Source: Hyphomicrobiales bacterium
Lineage (GTDB): Bacteria; Pseudomonadota; Alphaproteobacteria; Rhizobiales; Beijerinckiaceae
DNA length: 64,000 bases
Assembly (NCBI GenBank): GCA_900470095.1
Contig: UBZM01000003.1
Span: 98,020 to 162,019, forward strand
Direction: 5' to 3'
Shown here: positions 30,746 to 38,066 of the stretch, one piece after another
Position numbering within the stretch: the first letter of the stretch is position 1
Layout: each line of letters starts with the position of its first letter
Made by a program: the position numbers and the translations under genes
Notes under the pieces: generated by a model
Told to the model about the DNA's origin: nothing
The model's input: the letters and a program-made list of their open reading frames with translations, nothing else
Databases searched by the model: none

Positions 30746-30814
30746 TTACGCCGCCGTTTTACGGGCGGCGCGTTTACGGTTGGCTGTGGCGGTCATGGCC
30801 GTGCCCCTCGTCAT
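30746..30814 (-). CDS. possible 22-codon basic micro-ORF in the gltB leader region
   Basis: An ATG at 30814 sits close behind GGAGCGGAGCA, a good ribosome-binding match, and opens a 22-codon frame rich in Arg, Lys and Ala (tail NRKRAARKTAA). It lies on the gltB strand about 215 bases upstream. It could be a leader peptide or a free micro-protein; it may also be chance. Confidence 0.25.
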   Translation of the reverse strand: MTRGTAMTATANRKRAARKTAA

Positions 30815-30876
30815 TGCTCCGCTCCGTTGCGATCGTCCGACACCAGGCTCGCAGCCTCATGTCAGCGCGGTGAAAA

Positions 30877-30899
30877 ATGGGACAGCAACACTGTCCTAT
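30877..30899. promoter_or_regulatory. imperfect 9-bp inverted repeat in the gltB/ltaE divergent region
   Basis: ATGGGACAG and CTGTCCTAT form a dyad around CAACA with one G-T mismatch. It lies in the AT-richest part of the gap, about 350 bases before gltB and 240 before the threonine aldolase gene. It fits a dimeric regulator site; the regulator is unknown. Confidence 0.4.
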
Positions 30900-31140
30900 T
30901 GAGACGAATTTGCCAGAATTCTAATGTCGGCACAAGCGTGAATTTTGGGCGATTTGGAAATATTGTTGCGATATGCCTTTCAAAGGCGACATTTCCGGGA
31001 TGAAAGGCGCAGTTGGGTCGCACGCTTCTTGTTCGAAAGGCTTATGCCGGCGGCGGCCGGTCCGGGCTCAGTCGCAGCGTGCGAGGCGTCATTCCGGCCT
31101 TGCGCTTGGCAGGGAGCGCCCGCCTCGCTAACCCTCGTTC

Positions 31141-32205
31141 ATGAACTTCATCAGCGACAATACGGCGGGTGCGAGCGCCCCGGTGATGGCCGCGATCGCA
31201 GCCGCCAATGACGGCGCGGCTGCGGCCTATGGCACCGATGTCTGGACCCAGCGCGTCGAACGGCTCTTTGCCGAGCTGTTCGAGCATGAGGTCTCGGTTT
31301 TCCTGGTAACCAGCGGCACGGCTGCGAACGCCCTGGCGCTGGCCTGCCTGACGCGTCCCTGGGGCGCAGTCCTGACCCATCAGGAAAGCCACGTCGCCGA
31401 TGACGAGTGCGGTGCGCCGGAATTCTTCGGCGACGGCGCCAAGCTCATCGGCCTGCCCGGTACCGGCAACAAGATCACGCCTGAGTCCGTGACCAAGGTC
31501 TTGGCACGCATGCGCGAGGGCGCGCTACATCAAGTGCAGCCGCAGGCGGTCTCGATTACGCAGGCAACCGAATGCGGGTTGATCTATCGCCCCGACGAGG
31601 TGCGGGCCCTGAAGCAGGCGGCCGAGCCCCGCGCCCTGAAACTGCATATGGACGGCGCCCGTTTTGCCAATGCGCTGGTCACGCTGGGCTGCTCGCCGGC
31701 CGAGATCACCTGGAAGGCGGGCGTCGACGTCCTGTCCTTTGGCGGCACCAAGAATGGCGCCTGGGCGGCCGAAGCGGTGGTCTTCTTCGATCAGGCCTTG
31801 GCTGCCGAAATGAAATGGCGGCGCAAGCGGGCCGGCCATGCCCTATCCAAGGGGCGGCTGATCGGCGCGCAATTCGAGGGCCTCCTGGCCGGCGGCCATT
31901 GGCTGGCGCTGGCGCGCCATGCCAACGCGATGGCGTCCCGGTTGTCCGAGGCGGTTACGAGAAGCGGCGCGGTGCGCTTGGCCTGGCCCTGCGAGGCGAA
32001 TACGGCCTTTCTCGTCCTCGATACTGCAACGCAGGCGCGCCTGAAGGCGGCCGGCGTCGGCTATCACGCCTGGTCCGACACCGCACTTCCCAACGACGCA
32101 GCGCTTGCATCGGGCGCGGTCATCGGCCGTTTCGTGATGTCCTTTGCGACATGCGCCGAGGATGTAGAACAGCTGATCACGCTGCTGAACGCGCCGTCTC
32201 GCTGA
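31141..32205 (+). CDS. ltaE: low-specificity L-threonine aldolase
   Basis: A 354-residue PLP enzyme cleaving L-threonine or L-allo-threonine to glycine and acetaldehyde. The start MNFISDNTAGASAPVM is typical of the family, and the PLP Lys is in SFGGTKNGAW. HMDGARFANALV carries the cofactor-contacting Asp. The length is normal. It is divergent from gltB across a long gap and followed 86 bases later by a secreted-protein gene. Confidence 0.92.
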   Translation: MNFISDNTAGASAPVMAAIAAANDGAAAAYGTDVWTQRVERLFAELFEHEVSVFLVTSGTAANALALACLTRPWGAVLTHQESHVADDECGAPEFFGDGAKLIGLPGTGNKITPESVTKVLARMREGALHQVQPQAVSITQATECGLIYRPDEVRALKQAAEPRALKLHMDGARFANALVTLGCSPAEITWKAGVDVLSFGGTKNGAWAAEAVVFFDQALAAEMKWRRKRAGHALSKGRLIGAQFEGLLAGGHWLALARHANAMASRLSEAVTRSGAVRLAWPCEANTAFLVLDTATQARLKAAGVGYHAWSDTALPNDAALASGAVIGRFVMSFATCAEDVEQLITLLNAPSR

Positions 32206-32291
32206 AATATCCCCCGATTGACGCCGCATGGGTGCCGTAATCCCTAAGGAAGACTGAAGCCCCCGTTCGGTCCGTTAACAAGGATGGAGAT

Positions 32292-33242
32292 ATGGCTTCT
32301 GTTTCGACCGCGCGCTCGCGTGCCGCGCTGATTGGCCTGGCTGTTGCCGGCGCGCTGGCGGGCTCGGCCGGTGGAGCCGCCGCGCAGTATTATTATGACT
32401 ATGGCTACGAGTATGTGCCGCGTGGCAGCTATGGTTACGGCTATGGCTATCGCTACGCGCCGCCGCCCGCGCCGCTGTCTTCACGGAGCATCGCCGAGAT
32501 CGCCATCCGCGAGCACAGGCTCGCCCAGGTCGACCGCACCACGCGCACCGAGTCCGATTTTGTGGTCGATGGGCGCATGGCGAATGGCCGGCGCGTACGG
32601 CTGGTCTTCGATCGCTTCAGCGGCGATCTGGTCCGGCGGATGAGCCTGCAGACTCCTGAGCGGGTGAGGGGACCCGCCCCGGATGTCGCCCGCGTCGATC
32701 CGCGTGAGCATGCTCCGGCCCAACCGCGGTTGCTGCCCCTCCCGCCGGAGCGCCCCGATTCGCTCAAGGCTCCGGCGGAAGCGAACGCGCCTTCGCAGGT
32801 TGTCCCGCCGTCTCCTGCCGCGCCCGCGACGGTTCCCGAACCGGAGAAGGGACCTGCACCTCCCGCTGCGGCCACTGCGCCCGCAACCGTTATTCCGCCG
32901 CCGCTGCCCGTGCCAACCCCGCCAGCTGAGCAGGCAAAGCCTGTCGAGCAGGCCCCTGCCCAGGCGAGCGCACCTGCAACCGAGGCCCCCTCCGCTCCCG
33001 CAGCACCGGTCGCACCGACGCCGGCCCCGACCGCGTCATCGGGTGAAGAGAAGCCCAAGCTGGTGAACCCCAACGATGTTCGCGGAACGGAGGCGCCCGA
33101 GCACAAGCCGCCGCTTGCGAAGGCTGAATTGCCGGAGACCAAGGCTGCGCCGGTCGAGCTGCCTCCGGTCCAGATCGAAGATCCGGCGCCCTCCGCACCG
33201 CGCCCGGCGACGCCTGCCGTTCCGGTCGCGCCTCTCGATTGA
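32292..33242 (+). CDS. secreted Pro/Ala-rich protein with an N-terminal PepSY-like segment
   Basis: A 316-residue protein of unknown function. It has a signal peptide ending GGAAAQ (about residue 35), a Tyr/Gly-rich stretch (YYYDYGYEY..SYGYGYGYRY), and a compact region at about residues 60-120 (SIAEIAIREHRLAQVDRTTRTESDFVVDGRMANGRRVRLVFDRFSGDLVRRM, described by parts) resembling a PepSY-like fold. From residue 125 it is almost entirely Pro, Ala, Glu and Thr, so extended and disordered. It is probably anchored or periplasmic. Start ATG at 32292 behind AAGGATGGAGAT. A strong terminator lies just downstream. Confidence 0.75.
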   Translation: MASVSTARSRAALIGLAVAGALAGSAGGAAAQYYYDYGYEYVPRGSYGYGYGYRYAPPPAPLSSRSIAEIAIREHRLAQVDRTTRTESDFVVDGRMANGRRVRLVFDRFSGDLVRRMSLQTPERVRGPAPDVARVDPREHAPAQPRLLPLPPERPDSLKAPAEANAPSQVVPPSPAAPATVPEPEKGPAPPAAATAPATVIPPPLPVPTPPAEQAKPVEQAPAQASAPATEAPSAPAAPVAPTPAPTASSGEEKPKLVNPNDVRGTEAPEHKPPLAKAELPETKAAPVELPPVQIEDPAPSAPRPATPAVPVAPLD

Positions 33243-33270
33243 GAGACGATCGCCAATTCCAGGCATGAAA

Positions 33271-33299
33271 AGGGCGCCCCCGGAAACCGGGGGCGCCCT
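33271..33299. terminator. 13-bp perfect hairpin between convergent genes
   Basis: AGGGCGCCCCCGG pairs with CCGGGGGCGCCCT around an AAA loop. On the minus strand it is followed by TTTT, so it should end the hsp20 transcript and may act in both directions. Confidence 0.75.
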
Positions 33300-33326
33300 C
33301 TGTCTGCCCGCCCTGGGCTGGGCGTG

Positions 33327-33794
33327 TTACGCGGCCTTGGAAACCTTGGCCTCGAGCACCTTGGCGGGTTTGCCGCCGATGGCGATCTGGCGCGGCTTCT
33401 TCGCCTCGGGAATCTCGCGGACGAGATCGATATGGAGCAGGCCGTTCTCGAGGCTCGCGCCGGTCACCTGGACATAGTCGGCGAGCTGGAAGCGGCGCTC
33501 GAAGGCGCGGGCCGCGATGCCCTGATGCAGGACTTCGCGCTTCTCGACGGTCTCGGAAACCTGCTTCTCACCGCGTACGGTCAGGGTGTTTTCCTTGCTT
33601 TCGATGGCAAGGTCGCTGTCGGAGAAGCCGGCGACCGCGATGGAGATGCGGTAGGCGTTCTCGGCGGTGCGCTCGATATTGTAGGGGGGGTAGGTCGGCG
33701 CGGTTTCAGCGCTGGTCGCCTGGTCGAGCAGGTTGAACAGACGGTCGAAGCCGACGGTCGAGCGATAAAGCGGGGAAAGATCGAAGTGACGCAT
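33327..33794 (-). CDS. small heat shock protein (Hsp20 family)
   Basis: A 155-residue ATP-independent chaperone of the rhizobial IbpA/HspA type. The start MRHFDLSPLYRSTVGFDRLF is characteristic. The alpha-crystallin domain covers about residues 35-130 (YPPYNIERTAENAYRISIAVAGF, ENTLTVRGEK), ending with GLLHIDLVREIPE (the I-x-I/V anchoring tail follows as RQIAIGG). The ATG at 33794 is placed by GGAGGAC directly upstream. That ribosome-binding site is buried in a ROSE-like hairpin, so synthesis is probably heat-controlled at translation. Confidence 0.93.
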   Translation of the reverse strand: MRHFDLSPLYRSTVGFDRLFNLLDQATSAETAPTYPPYNIERTAENAYRISIAVAGFSDSDLAIESKENTLTVRGEKQVSETVEKREVLHQGIAARAFERRFQLADYVQVTGASLENGLLHIDLVREIPEAKKPRQIAIGGKPAKVLEAKVSKAA

Positions 33795-33872
33795 GATGTC
33801 CTCCAGAAGAAGCGACGTTTGGTCGAGCCTGCCTCGTCTTGAGCACAGGCCCCGTTCAGGTTCACGCAGCCG
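33795..33872 (-). promoter_or_regulatory. ROSE-like RNA thermometer in the hsp20 5' UTR
   Basis: On the mRNA strand GUCGCUUC folds onto the ribosome-binding site GGAGGAC (33798-33816) with a UUCU loop. The pairing arm contains UCGCU, matching the ROSE consensus U(U/C)GCU, and leaves the G unpaired opposite the Shine-Dalgarno, the diagnostic feature of ROSE elements. A second stem CGAG/CTCG lies just upstream. ROSE elements control small heat shock genes in rhizobia. The 5' boundary is a guess. Confidence 0.72.
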
Positions 33873-33987
33873 GTATCGGCCTGCGTGACCAGGAATTGGG
33901 GTGCGATTTCCGCTTTTCAAGAGCTGCCTCCAGCGGGCATAACCGAGAGCATCCGCCTGGGACTGTCGCCGCGATTCGGAGCGCCTG

Positions 33988-35043
33988 ATGGCCGAGGCCG
34001 AGCTCTTTTCCCTCCCCGATTACCCGGTTCCCGGGCATGGCAAGGTCTGGCTTGCATTGGCGCGCGATGGGGCGAGGCTCCGCTTTGCGAGCTGGCACCC
34101 GACAGTAAAGCGGGTGCGCGGTACTGTCGTGGTCATCCAGGGGCGCGCGGAGTTCATCGAACGCTACAGCGAGACGATCGCCGAGCTGCGCCGCCGTGGT
34201 TTCCATGTTCTTGCCTTCGATTGGCGCGGCCAGGGCGGTTCGCAACGTTTCGTGTCACGTGAACGCAAGGGGCATGTCGGCCGCCTGCGGCATTACGAGA
34301 CCGACCTCGCCCTTGCCATGGCGGAAATGCAGGCCCGGCTGCCGCCGCCGTATTTCGTGCTGGCGCATTCGATGGGGGCGGCGCTGTGCCTCGACGCTGC
34401 CCGGCGCAACGCATTGCCGGTCTCGCGACTGGTTGCACTCGCGCCCATGCTCGGCCTCTCCATGGTCGAGCGGCCCCGGGCGGCGAGTTATCTCGCAAGC
34501 GTGCTGTACTGGCTCGGCCTCGGCAGCGCCTTCGTGCCTGGCGGCGGTGACACAGCGATCGCGACGAAGCCATTCCAGGGCAACCGGCTGACGAACGACC
34601 CCGTCCGATATGCCCGGAACGCCGCGCTCTCAGCTGCGGCGCGCCATCTCAGCATCGGCGATCCGACTGTCGGTTGGGTCAGAACCGCGTTTCGGTTGAT
34701 GAACCGGCTGGCGGCTCCCTCGGCGCCCCTAGAGGTCAGGGTGCCGACGCTGGTGATCGCAGCCGGGCGCGACCCGGTGGTCTCGACGCCTGCGATCGAA
34801 CGCTTCGCGGCGCGGCTGAAGACCGGTTCGGCATTGATATTGCCGACAGCGCGCCACGAGATCCTGATGGAAACGGATGCCGTCCGCGCGCAGTTCTGGG
34901 CTGCCTTCGATGCTTTCGTTCCCGGCGAAGTGATCGCCGGGGCCGGCTCAGCCGGCGAGCAGGGCGAGGGCGGCCTGATGCAGGGTCTTGTTGGCGGCGG
35001 CGATGATGCGTCCGCCCTTGGCGGCACTGCCGCCATCCCATGA
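33988..35043 (+). CDS. alpha/beta hydrolase, lysophospholipase (PldB-like)
   Basis: A 351-residue serine hydrolase. It has the family phrase VIQGRAEFIERYSETI (residues 49-64), FDWRGQGGSQR, nucleophile Ser128 in AHSMGAALC, an acid in AAGRDPVVS and the His in TARHEILME. It resembles monoacylglycerol lipase/PldB proteins of Rhizobiales. Its last 96 bases overlap the 3' end of the convergent hisN gene. The C-terminal tail after VPGEV (about residue 312) is Gly/Ala-rich and lies wholly in the overlap, so it is probably a read-through extension. Confidence 0.85.
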   Translation: MAEAELFSLPDYPVPGHGKVWLALARDGARLRFASWHPTVKRVRGTVVVIQGRAEFIERYSETIAELRRRGFHVLAFDWRGQGGSQRFVSRERKGHVGRLRHYETDLALAMAEMQARLPPPYFVLAHSMGAALCLDAARRNALPVSRLVALAPMLGLSMVERPRAASYLASVLYWLGLGSAFVPGGGDTAIATKPFQGNRLTNDPVRYARNAALSAAARHLSIGDPTVGWVRTAFRLMNRLAAPSAPLEVRVPTLVIAAGRDPVVSTPAIERFAARLKTGSALILPTARHEILMETDAVRAQFWAAFDAFVPGEVIAGAGSAGEQGEGGLMQGLVGGGDDASALGGTAAIP

Positions 35044-35730
35044 GGTGACGATTCCGCCGGCGCCTTCGACGATCGGGATCAGAGCGACGATGTCATAGGG
35101 TTTCAGCCCGCTCTCGATAACGAGATCGACATGGCCCGAGGCCAGCATGCAATAGGCGTAGCAATCGCAGCCGTAACGGGCGAGGCGCACCGCGCTTTCG
35201 ACACGCAGATAGGCTTCCTGCTCGGCGCCTTGAAACAGTTTTGGGCTGGTGGTCATTACCGTCGCGGTGGCCAGCTCGCCGTTCTGGCGCGTGCGTAGCA
35301 CCCGTGGCCCGCCCGGACCCTCATAGCGTGCCTGTCGGCCGTCGCCGGAATAGCGCTCGCCCGTGAAGGGTTGGTGCATCATGCCGTAAACCGGAACGCC
35401 CTCGCGCGTGAGGCCGATCAGCGTGCCCCAGACCGGGATGCCGGAGATGAAGGCACGGGTGCCGTCGATCGGGTCGAGCACCCAGACATATTCGGCCTCG
35501 CCGTTCTCCGTGCCGAATTCCTCTCCGAGCACGCCATGCTCGGGGAAATTGCGCTTGATCAGGTGGCGCATCACGTTCTCGCCGGCGCGGTCGGCCTCGG
35601 TGACGGGATCGAACACGCCGCCGCAGGACTTGTCCTCGGTCGCATGCTTGGCGCGGAAGAAGGGCAGGATCGCCTGGCCGGATTGGGTCGCGAGTTCCGC
35701 TACGAAGGCGCCGAAATCAACCGCACTCAT
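34948..35730 (-). CDS. hisN: histidinol-phosphatase of the inositol monophosphatase family
   Basis: A 260-residue metal-dependent phosphatase. It carries FDPVTEADRAGENVMR, LGEEFGTENG (metal ligand Glu), WVLDPIDGTRAFISGIPVWGTLI and KPYDIVALIPIVEGAGG. The TRAFISG variant of the DPIDGT motif is typical of alphaproteobacterial HisN, which removes phosphate from histidinol-phosphate; SuhB-like inositol phosphatase activity cannot be excluded. The ATG at 35730 is chosen. The mmgR-like sRNA is transcribed divergently from the region just upstream. Confidence 0.87.
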   Translation of the reverse strand: MSAVDFGAFVAELATQSGQAILPFFRAKHATEDKSCGGVFDPVTEADRAGENVMRHLIKRNFPEHGVLGEEFGTENGEAEYVWVLDPIDGTRAFISGIPVWGTLIGLTREGVPVYGMMHQPFTGERYSGDGRQARYEGPGGPRVLRTRQNGELATATVMTTSPKLFQGAEQEAYLRVESAVRLARYGCDCYAYCMLASGHVDLVIESGLKPYDIVALIPIVEGAGGIVTSWDGGSAAKGGRIIAAANKTLHQAALALLAG

Positions 35731-35897
35731 CTTTGCTCTCCGGAGCTGCGCTATGCTGCGCAGCAAAAATGCAGGATCCAGCCTGCTCGCTCGGTTCTTC
35801 TAGCGGCGCTCGTCGTCGGAAAACAAGGAATCTGGCGGAAAATCAGCAACTTTGGATTGCGTGCGGCGCATGGCTCATAAGATCTTCGACAAAGGCG

Positions 35898-35926
35898 CTT
35901 GCTTTTTTGCGCTGCACAGTCATATT
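35898..35926 (+). promoter_or_regulatory. candidate sRNA promoter with overlapping dyad
   Basis: CTTGCT (35898-35903) and CATATT (35921-35926) are 17 bp apart and would start RNA near 35933. A perfect dyad TGCACA-N7-TGTGCA (35913-35931) covers the -10 element, so a dimeric regulator could occlude the promoter. Confidence 0.5.
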
Positions 35927-35932
35927 GTGCAC

Positions 35933-36025
35933 TGCGAAGGGGCGATCACCTCAAGCCTTCGTTTGCCCTCCTTGGGCGTTTCCTCCCTAGACTTGGGCCG
36001 CCACGAAAGTGCGCGGCCCTTTTTT
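35933..36025 (+). ncRNA. mmgR: mmgR/suhB-type small RNA (alpha-r8 family)
   Basis: A roughly 90-nt transcript ends in a textbook terminator: GGGCCGCCAC-GAAA-GTGCGCGGCCC followed by six T (35995-36025). It contains the unpaired motif TTTCCTCCCT at 35979-35988, which is the invariant signature of the mmgR/suhB RNA family of alphaproteobacteria, and a GCCC/GGGC stem before it. It is next to an inositol-phosphatase-family gene, the classical location that gave the suhB RNA its name. In Sinorhizobium the RNA is linked to nitrogen status and polyhydroxybutyrate storage. The 5' end is inferred from the promoter. Confidence 0.78.
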
Positions 36026-36070
36026 CTGCGCTGCGCCGATGCCATCATCGCAAGCCTCTGAACGAACAGG

Positions 36071-36991
36071 CTATTCCGCAGCTTCGCGCCAATCGTCGAG
36101 CCAGCCGCTCCAATGCGCGAAGCACTCCGCCATCGCAGTGCCGATCGCCTGCTCGAGCTCCACAAAGCCGGTATGCGGCTCCAAGGTCGCCTCATTCATG
36201 TAGAGGGCGCGGTTGATCTCGATCTGCAGGGCATGCACGCCTGAGGCCGGCGCGCCGTAATGCTCGGTGATGAAGCCGCCGGCATAGGGGCGGTTGCGCG
36301 TGACGCTGAGCCCGCGCCGACGAAAGGCCTCCTCGGCGATGTCGATGATGTAGCCGGCGGCGCTGGTGCCGAAGCGGTCGCCGAGAATCACATCCGACTT
36401 GGCGAGCCCGTCGCGGTCAAGCCCGGTCGAGGGCATCGAATGGGCGTCGACCAGAATGCAGGTGCCGAATGCGCCTTGCGTGCGCTGGACCAGACTGCGC
36501 AGCCCGGCATGGTAGGGTCGATAGAGGCCGTCGATCCTGGCGAGTGCTTCCTCCACCGGAATCTTGCCAAAATAAATCTCGTGCGCGTCTCCGACGATGC
36601 GTGGAATTGTGCCCAGCCCCCCCGCGACCCGCATCGAGCGGGTATTGGCGAAGGCGGGCAGGCGGCCGTCGAACATGCGCGGGTCGAGCTCATAGGGCTC
36701 GCGGTTCACATCGAGAAAAGCACGCGGAAACTCGGCGACAAGCAGCGGCGCACCAAGGGCGACCGTCTGCGCGAAGAGCCGGTCGACATAGGCATCCTCG
36801 GAGCGGCGCAGCGAGCGCAGCGGCAATCGTGCTCGCTCCACGAAGCCGGGAGGGTAGCGACGCCCGGCATGCGGCACGTCGACCACCACCGGCACGACCT
36901 GGAGCGGCGGCTGATAGAGGCTGAAGGGGCGCTCGATCTCGACGACGATGTCGGCGGCTTCAGCGGAGAAATTACCGGACGAGATGGTCAT
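36071..36991 (-). CDS. N-formylglutamate amidohydrolase
   Basis: A 306-residue amidohydrolase (FGase fold) that releases glutamate from N-formylglutamate or related N-acyl compounds. Typical stretches are VVVDVPHAGRRYPPGF, AEFPRAFLDVNREPYELD, DAHSMPSTGL and LQIEINRALYMNEATLEP. The ATG at 36991 is chosen. It is divergent from cpdR; this neighbour pair is common in Rhizobiales. A second, more divergent member of the superfamily is encoded at 49719-50513. No other histidine-utilisation gene is next to it. Confidence 0.88.
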   Translation of the reverse strand: MTISSGNFSAEAADIVVEIERPFSLYQPPLQVVPVVVDVPHAGRRYPPGFVERARLPLRSLRRSEDAYVDRLFAQTVALGAPLLVAEFPRAFLDVNREPYELDPRMFDGRLPAFANTRSMRVAGGLGTIPRIVGDAHEIYFGKIPVEEALARIDGLYRPYHAGLRSLVQRTQGAFGTCILVDAHSMPSTGLDRDGLAKSDVILGDRFGTSAAGYIIDIAEEAFRRRGLSVTRNRPYAGGFITEHYGAPASGVHALQIEINRALYMNEATLEPHTGFVELEQAIGTAMAECFAHWSGWLDDWREAAE

Positions 36992-37071
36992 GCAGGACAA
37001 CTGAAGCACACATTGCCGGGCGGATGAAGCGATCTCGGATTCGGCGGTGAATCGAACATCGCGTTCACGCG

Positions 37072-37098
37072 TTGTTTACCATGTTGGCGCGTTATACT
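37072..37098 (+). promoter_or_regulatory. candidate cpdR promoter
   Basis: TTGTTT (37072) and TATACT (37093-37098) are 15 bp apart, slightly short, and two GANTC methylation sites lie upstream (37038-37042 and 37049-37053). CcrM methylates GANTC in this lineage, so cell-cycle dependence is possible. Confidence 0.35.
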
Positions 37099-37246
37099 GC
37101 GATAGTGTTCCAAGCGCTCCGGGCAGGCGATAACGCTTCGCGGCGTTGGCTCGGAATGCCGAATCGGGCGAGACGAAACAGACAAGGGGTTGTCCGGGGT
37201 GGGCGGCCTCTATCGATAGGCCGAACGGGACGGACGAAGCAGGCCC

Positions 37247-37606
37247 ATGACCAAGATACTTCTCGCTGAAGACGACAACGACATGCGCCGCTTTCTGGTC
37301 AAGGCCCTGCAGAATGCGGGCTATGACGTGGCGTCGTTCGACAACGGGCTTTCGGCCTATAACCGCCTGCGTGAAGAGCCCTTCGAGCTGCTCCTGACCG
37401 ACATCGTCATGCCGGAGATGGACGGTATCGAGCTGGCGCGGCGCGCTACCGAACTCGACCCCGACATCAAGGTGATGTTCATCACAGGTTTTGCTGCGGT
37501 TGCGCTCAACCCCGATTCCCAGACGCCGAAGGACGCAAAAGTGCTGTCCAAGCCCTTCCATCTGCGCGAGCTGGTGAACGAGGTCGAGAAGTTGCTCGCA
37601 GCCTGA
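37247..37606 (+). CDS. cpdR: cell-cycle receiver protein CpdR
   Basis: A 119-residue stand-alone receiver domain. It begins MTKILLAEDDNDMRRFLVKA, has the phospho-acceptor Asp52 in LLTDIVMPEMDG, the Thr/Ser switch in VMFITGFAAVAL, and the Lys in VLSKPFHLRELVNEVEKLLAA. The sequence and short Ala-Ala end match CpdR. In Caulobacter the unphosphorylated protein docks substrates to ClpXP and is controlled by the CckA-ChpT phosphorelay. The gene is monocistronic and divergent from the amidohydrolase gene. Confidence 0.93.
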   Translation: MTKILLAEDDNDMRRFLVKALQNAGYDVASFDNGLSAYNRLREEPFELLLTDIVMPEMDGIELARRATELDPDIKVMFITGFAAVALNPDSQTPKDAKVLSKPFHLRELVNEVEKLLAA

Positions 37607-37628
37607 GCGCTTTTTGCAATCAAGCGTC

Positions 37629-37657
37629 TTGCAAGGCGCGAAACGAGCGGCTATAGC
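37629..37657 (+). promoter_or_regulatory. candidate tRNA-Val promoter
   Basis: TTGCAA (37629-37634) and TATAGC (37652-37657) are separated by exactly 17 bp and followed by a GC-rich discriminator, a layout typical of stable-RNA promoters. The tRNA begins about 75 bases after the expected start. Confidence 0.55.
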
Positions 37658-37737
37658 CCGCTCAACCTCGCAACAGGGACACGCCGCAAGGCCGAACCTG
37701 TTCCGACTGCCAGGACAGATTATCGTCAGGGCATGAC

Positions 37738-37812
<75 letters not shown>

Positions 37813-37820
37813 TTTCACAA

Positions 37821-37859
37821 AACCCGGATATCGCTTTGAAGAGCGGTATCCGGGTTTTT
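37821..37859 (+). terminator. rho-independent terminator after tRNA-Val
   Basis: AACCCGGATA and TATCCGGG close a long stem with an inner CGCT/AGCG pair and a TTGAAG loop, followed by TTTTT. It lies 9 bases after the CCA end. Confidence 0.85.
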
Positions 37860-38066
37860 GCGTTTGGTGCCTCAATGACAAGTGCAGCCGCGATGTCCGA
37901 GTGCTGCCTGATGCGCAGCGGGAGCGCTTCGCCCGTCCCTTGAGGGCGGACGGCGCGAATCACTGCCGCCTGTGCTTTGAACCGGTCTCTGCCGGGCTCA
38001 GGCGGGGACCTGCTGCCCCCGCCGTCCACAGGCCCGGTCAGGGCGACCAGCCGTCGGCAAACCCGC

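Larger units (their letters stand above)
30538..31140. other. 603-base divergent intergenic region between gltB and ltaE
   Basis: No conventional gene is visible. The region holds the 22-codon micro-ORF, the GGACAG/CTGTCC dyad, and an AT-rich stretch (about 30895-31000) with nested inverted repeats GGAAAT/ATTTCC and GCCT/AGGC. This should contain the promoters of both flanking genes. Confidence 0.6.

Noticed and set aside
35913..35931. NtrC-type site at the sRNA promoter
   Set aside because: The arms TGCAC/GTGCA are separated by 9 bases, not the 7 of the NtrC consensus, and the dyad covers a sigma-70-like -10. Kept only as an unnamed dyad.
35933..36025. 6S RNA or SRP RNA as an alternative for the sRNA
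   Set aside because: It is too short for 6S and has no long bulged duplex; the SRP Alu/S-domain consensus is absent. The TTTCCTCCCT core fits mmgR/suhB better.
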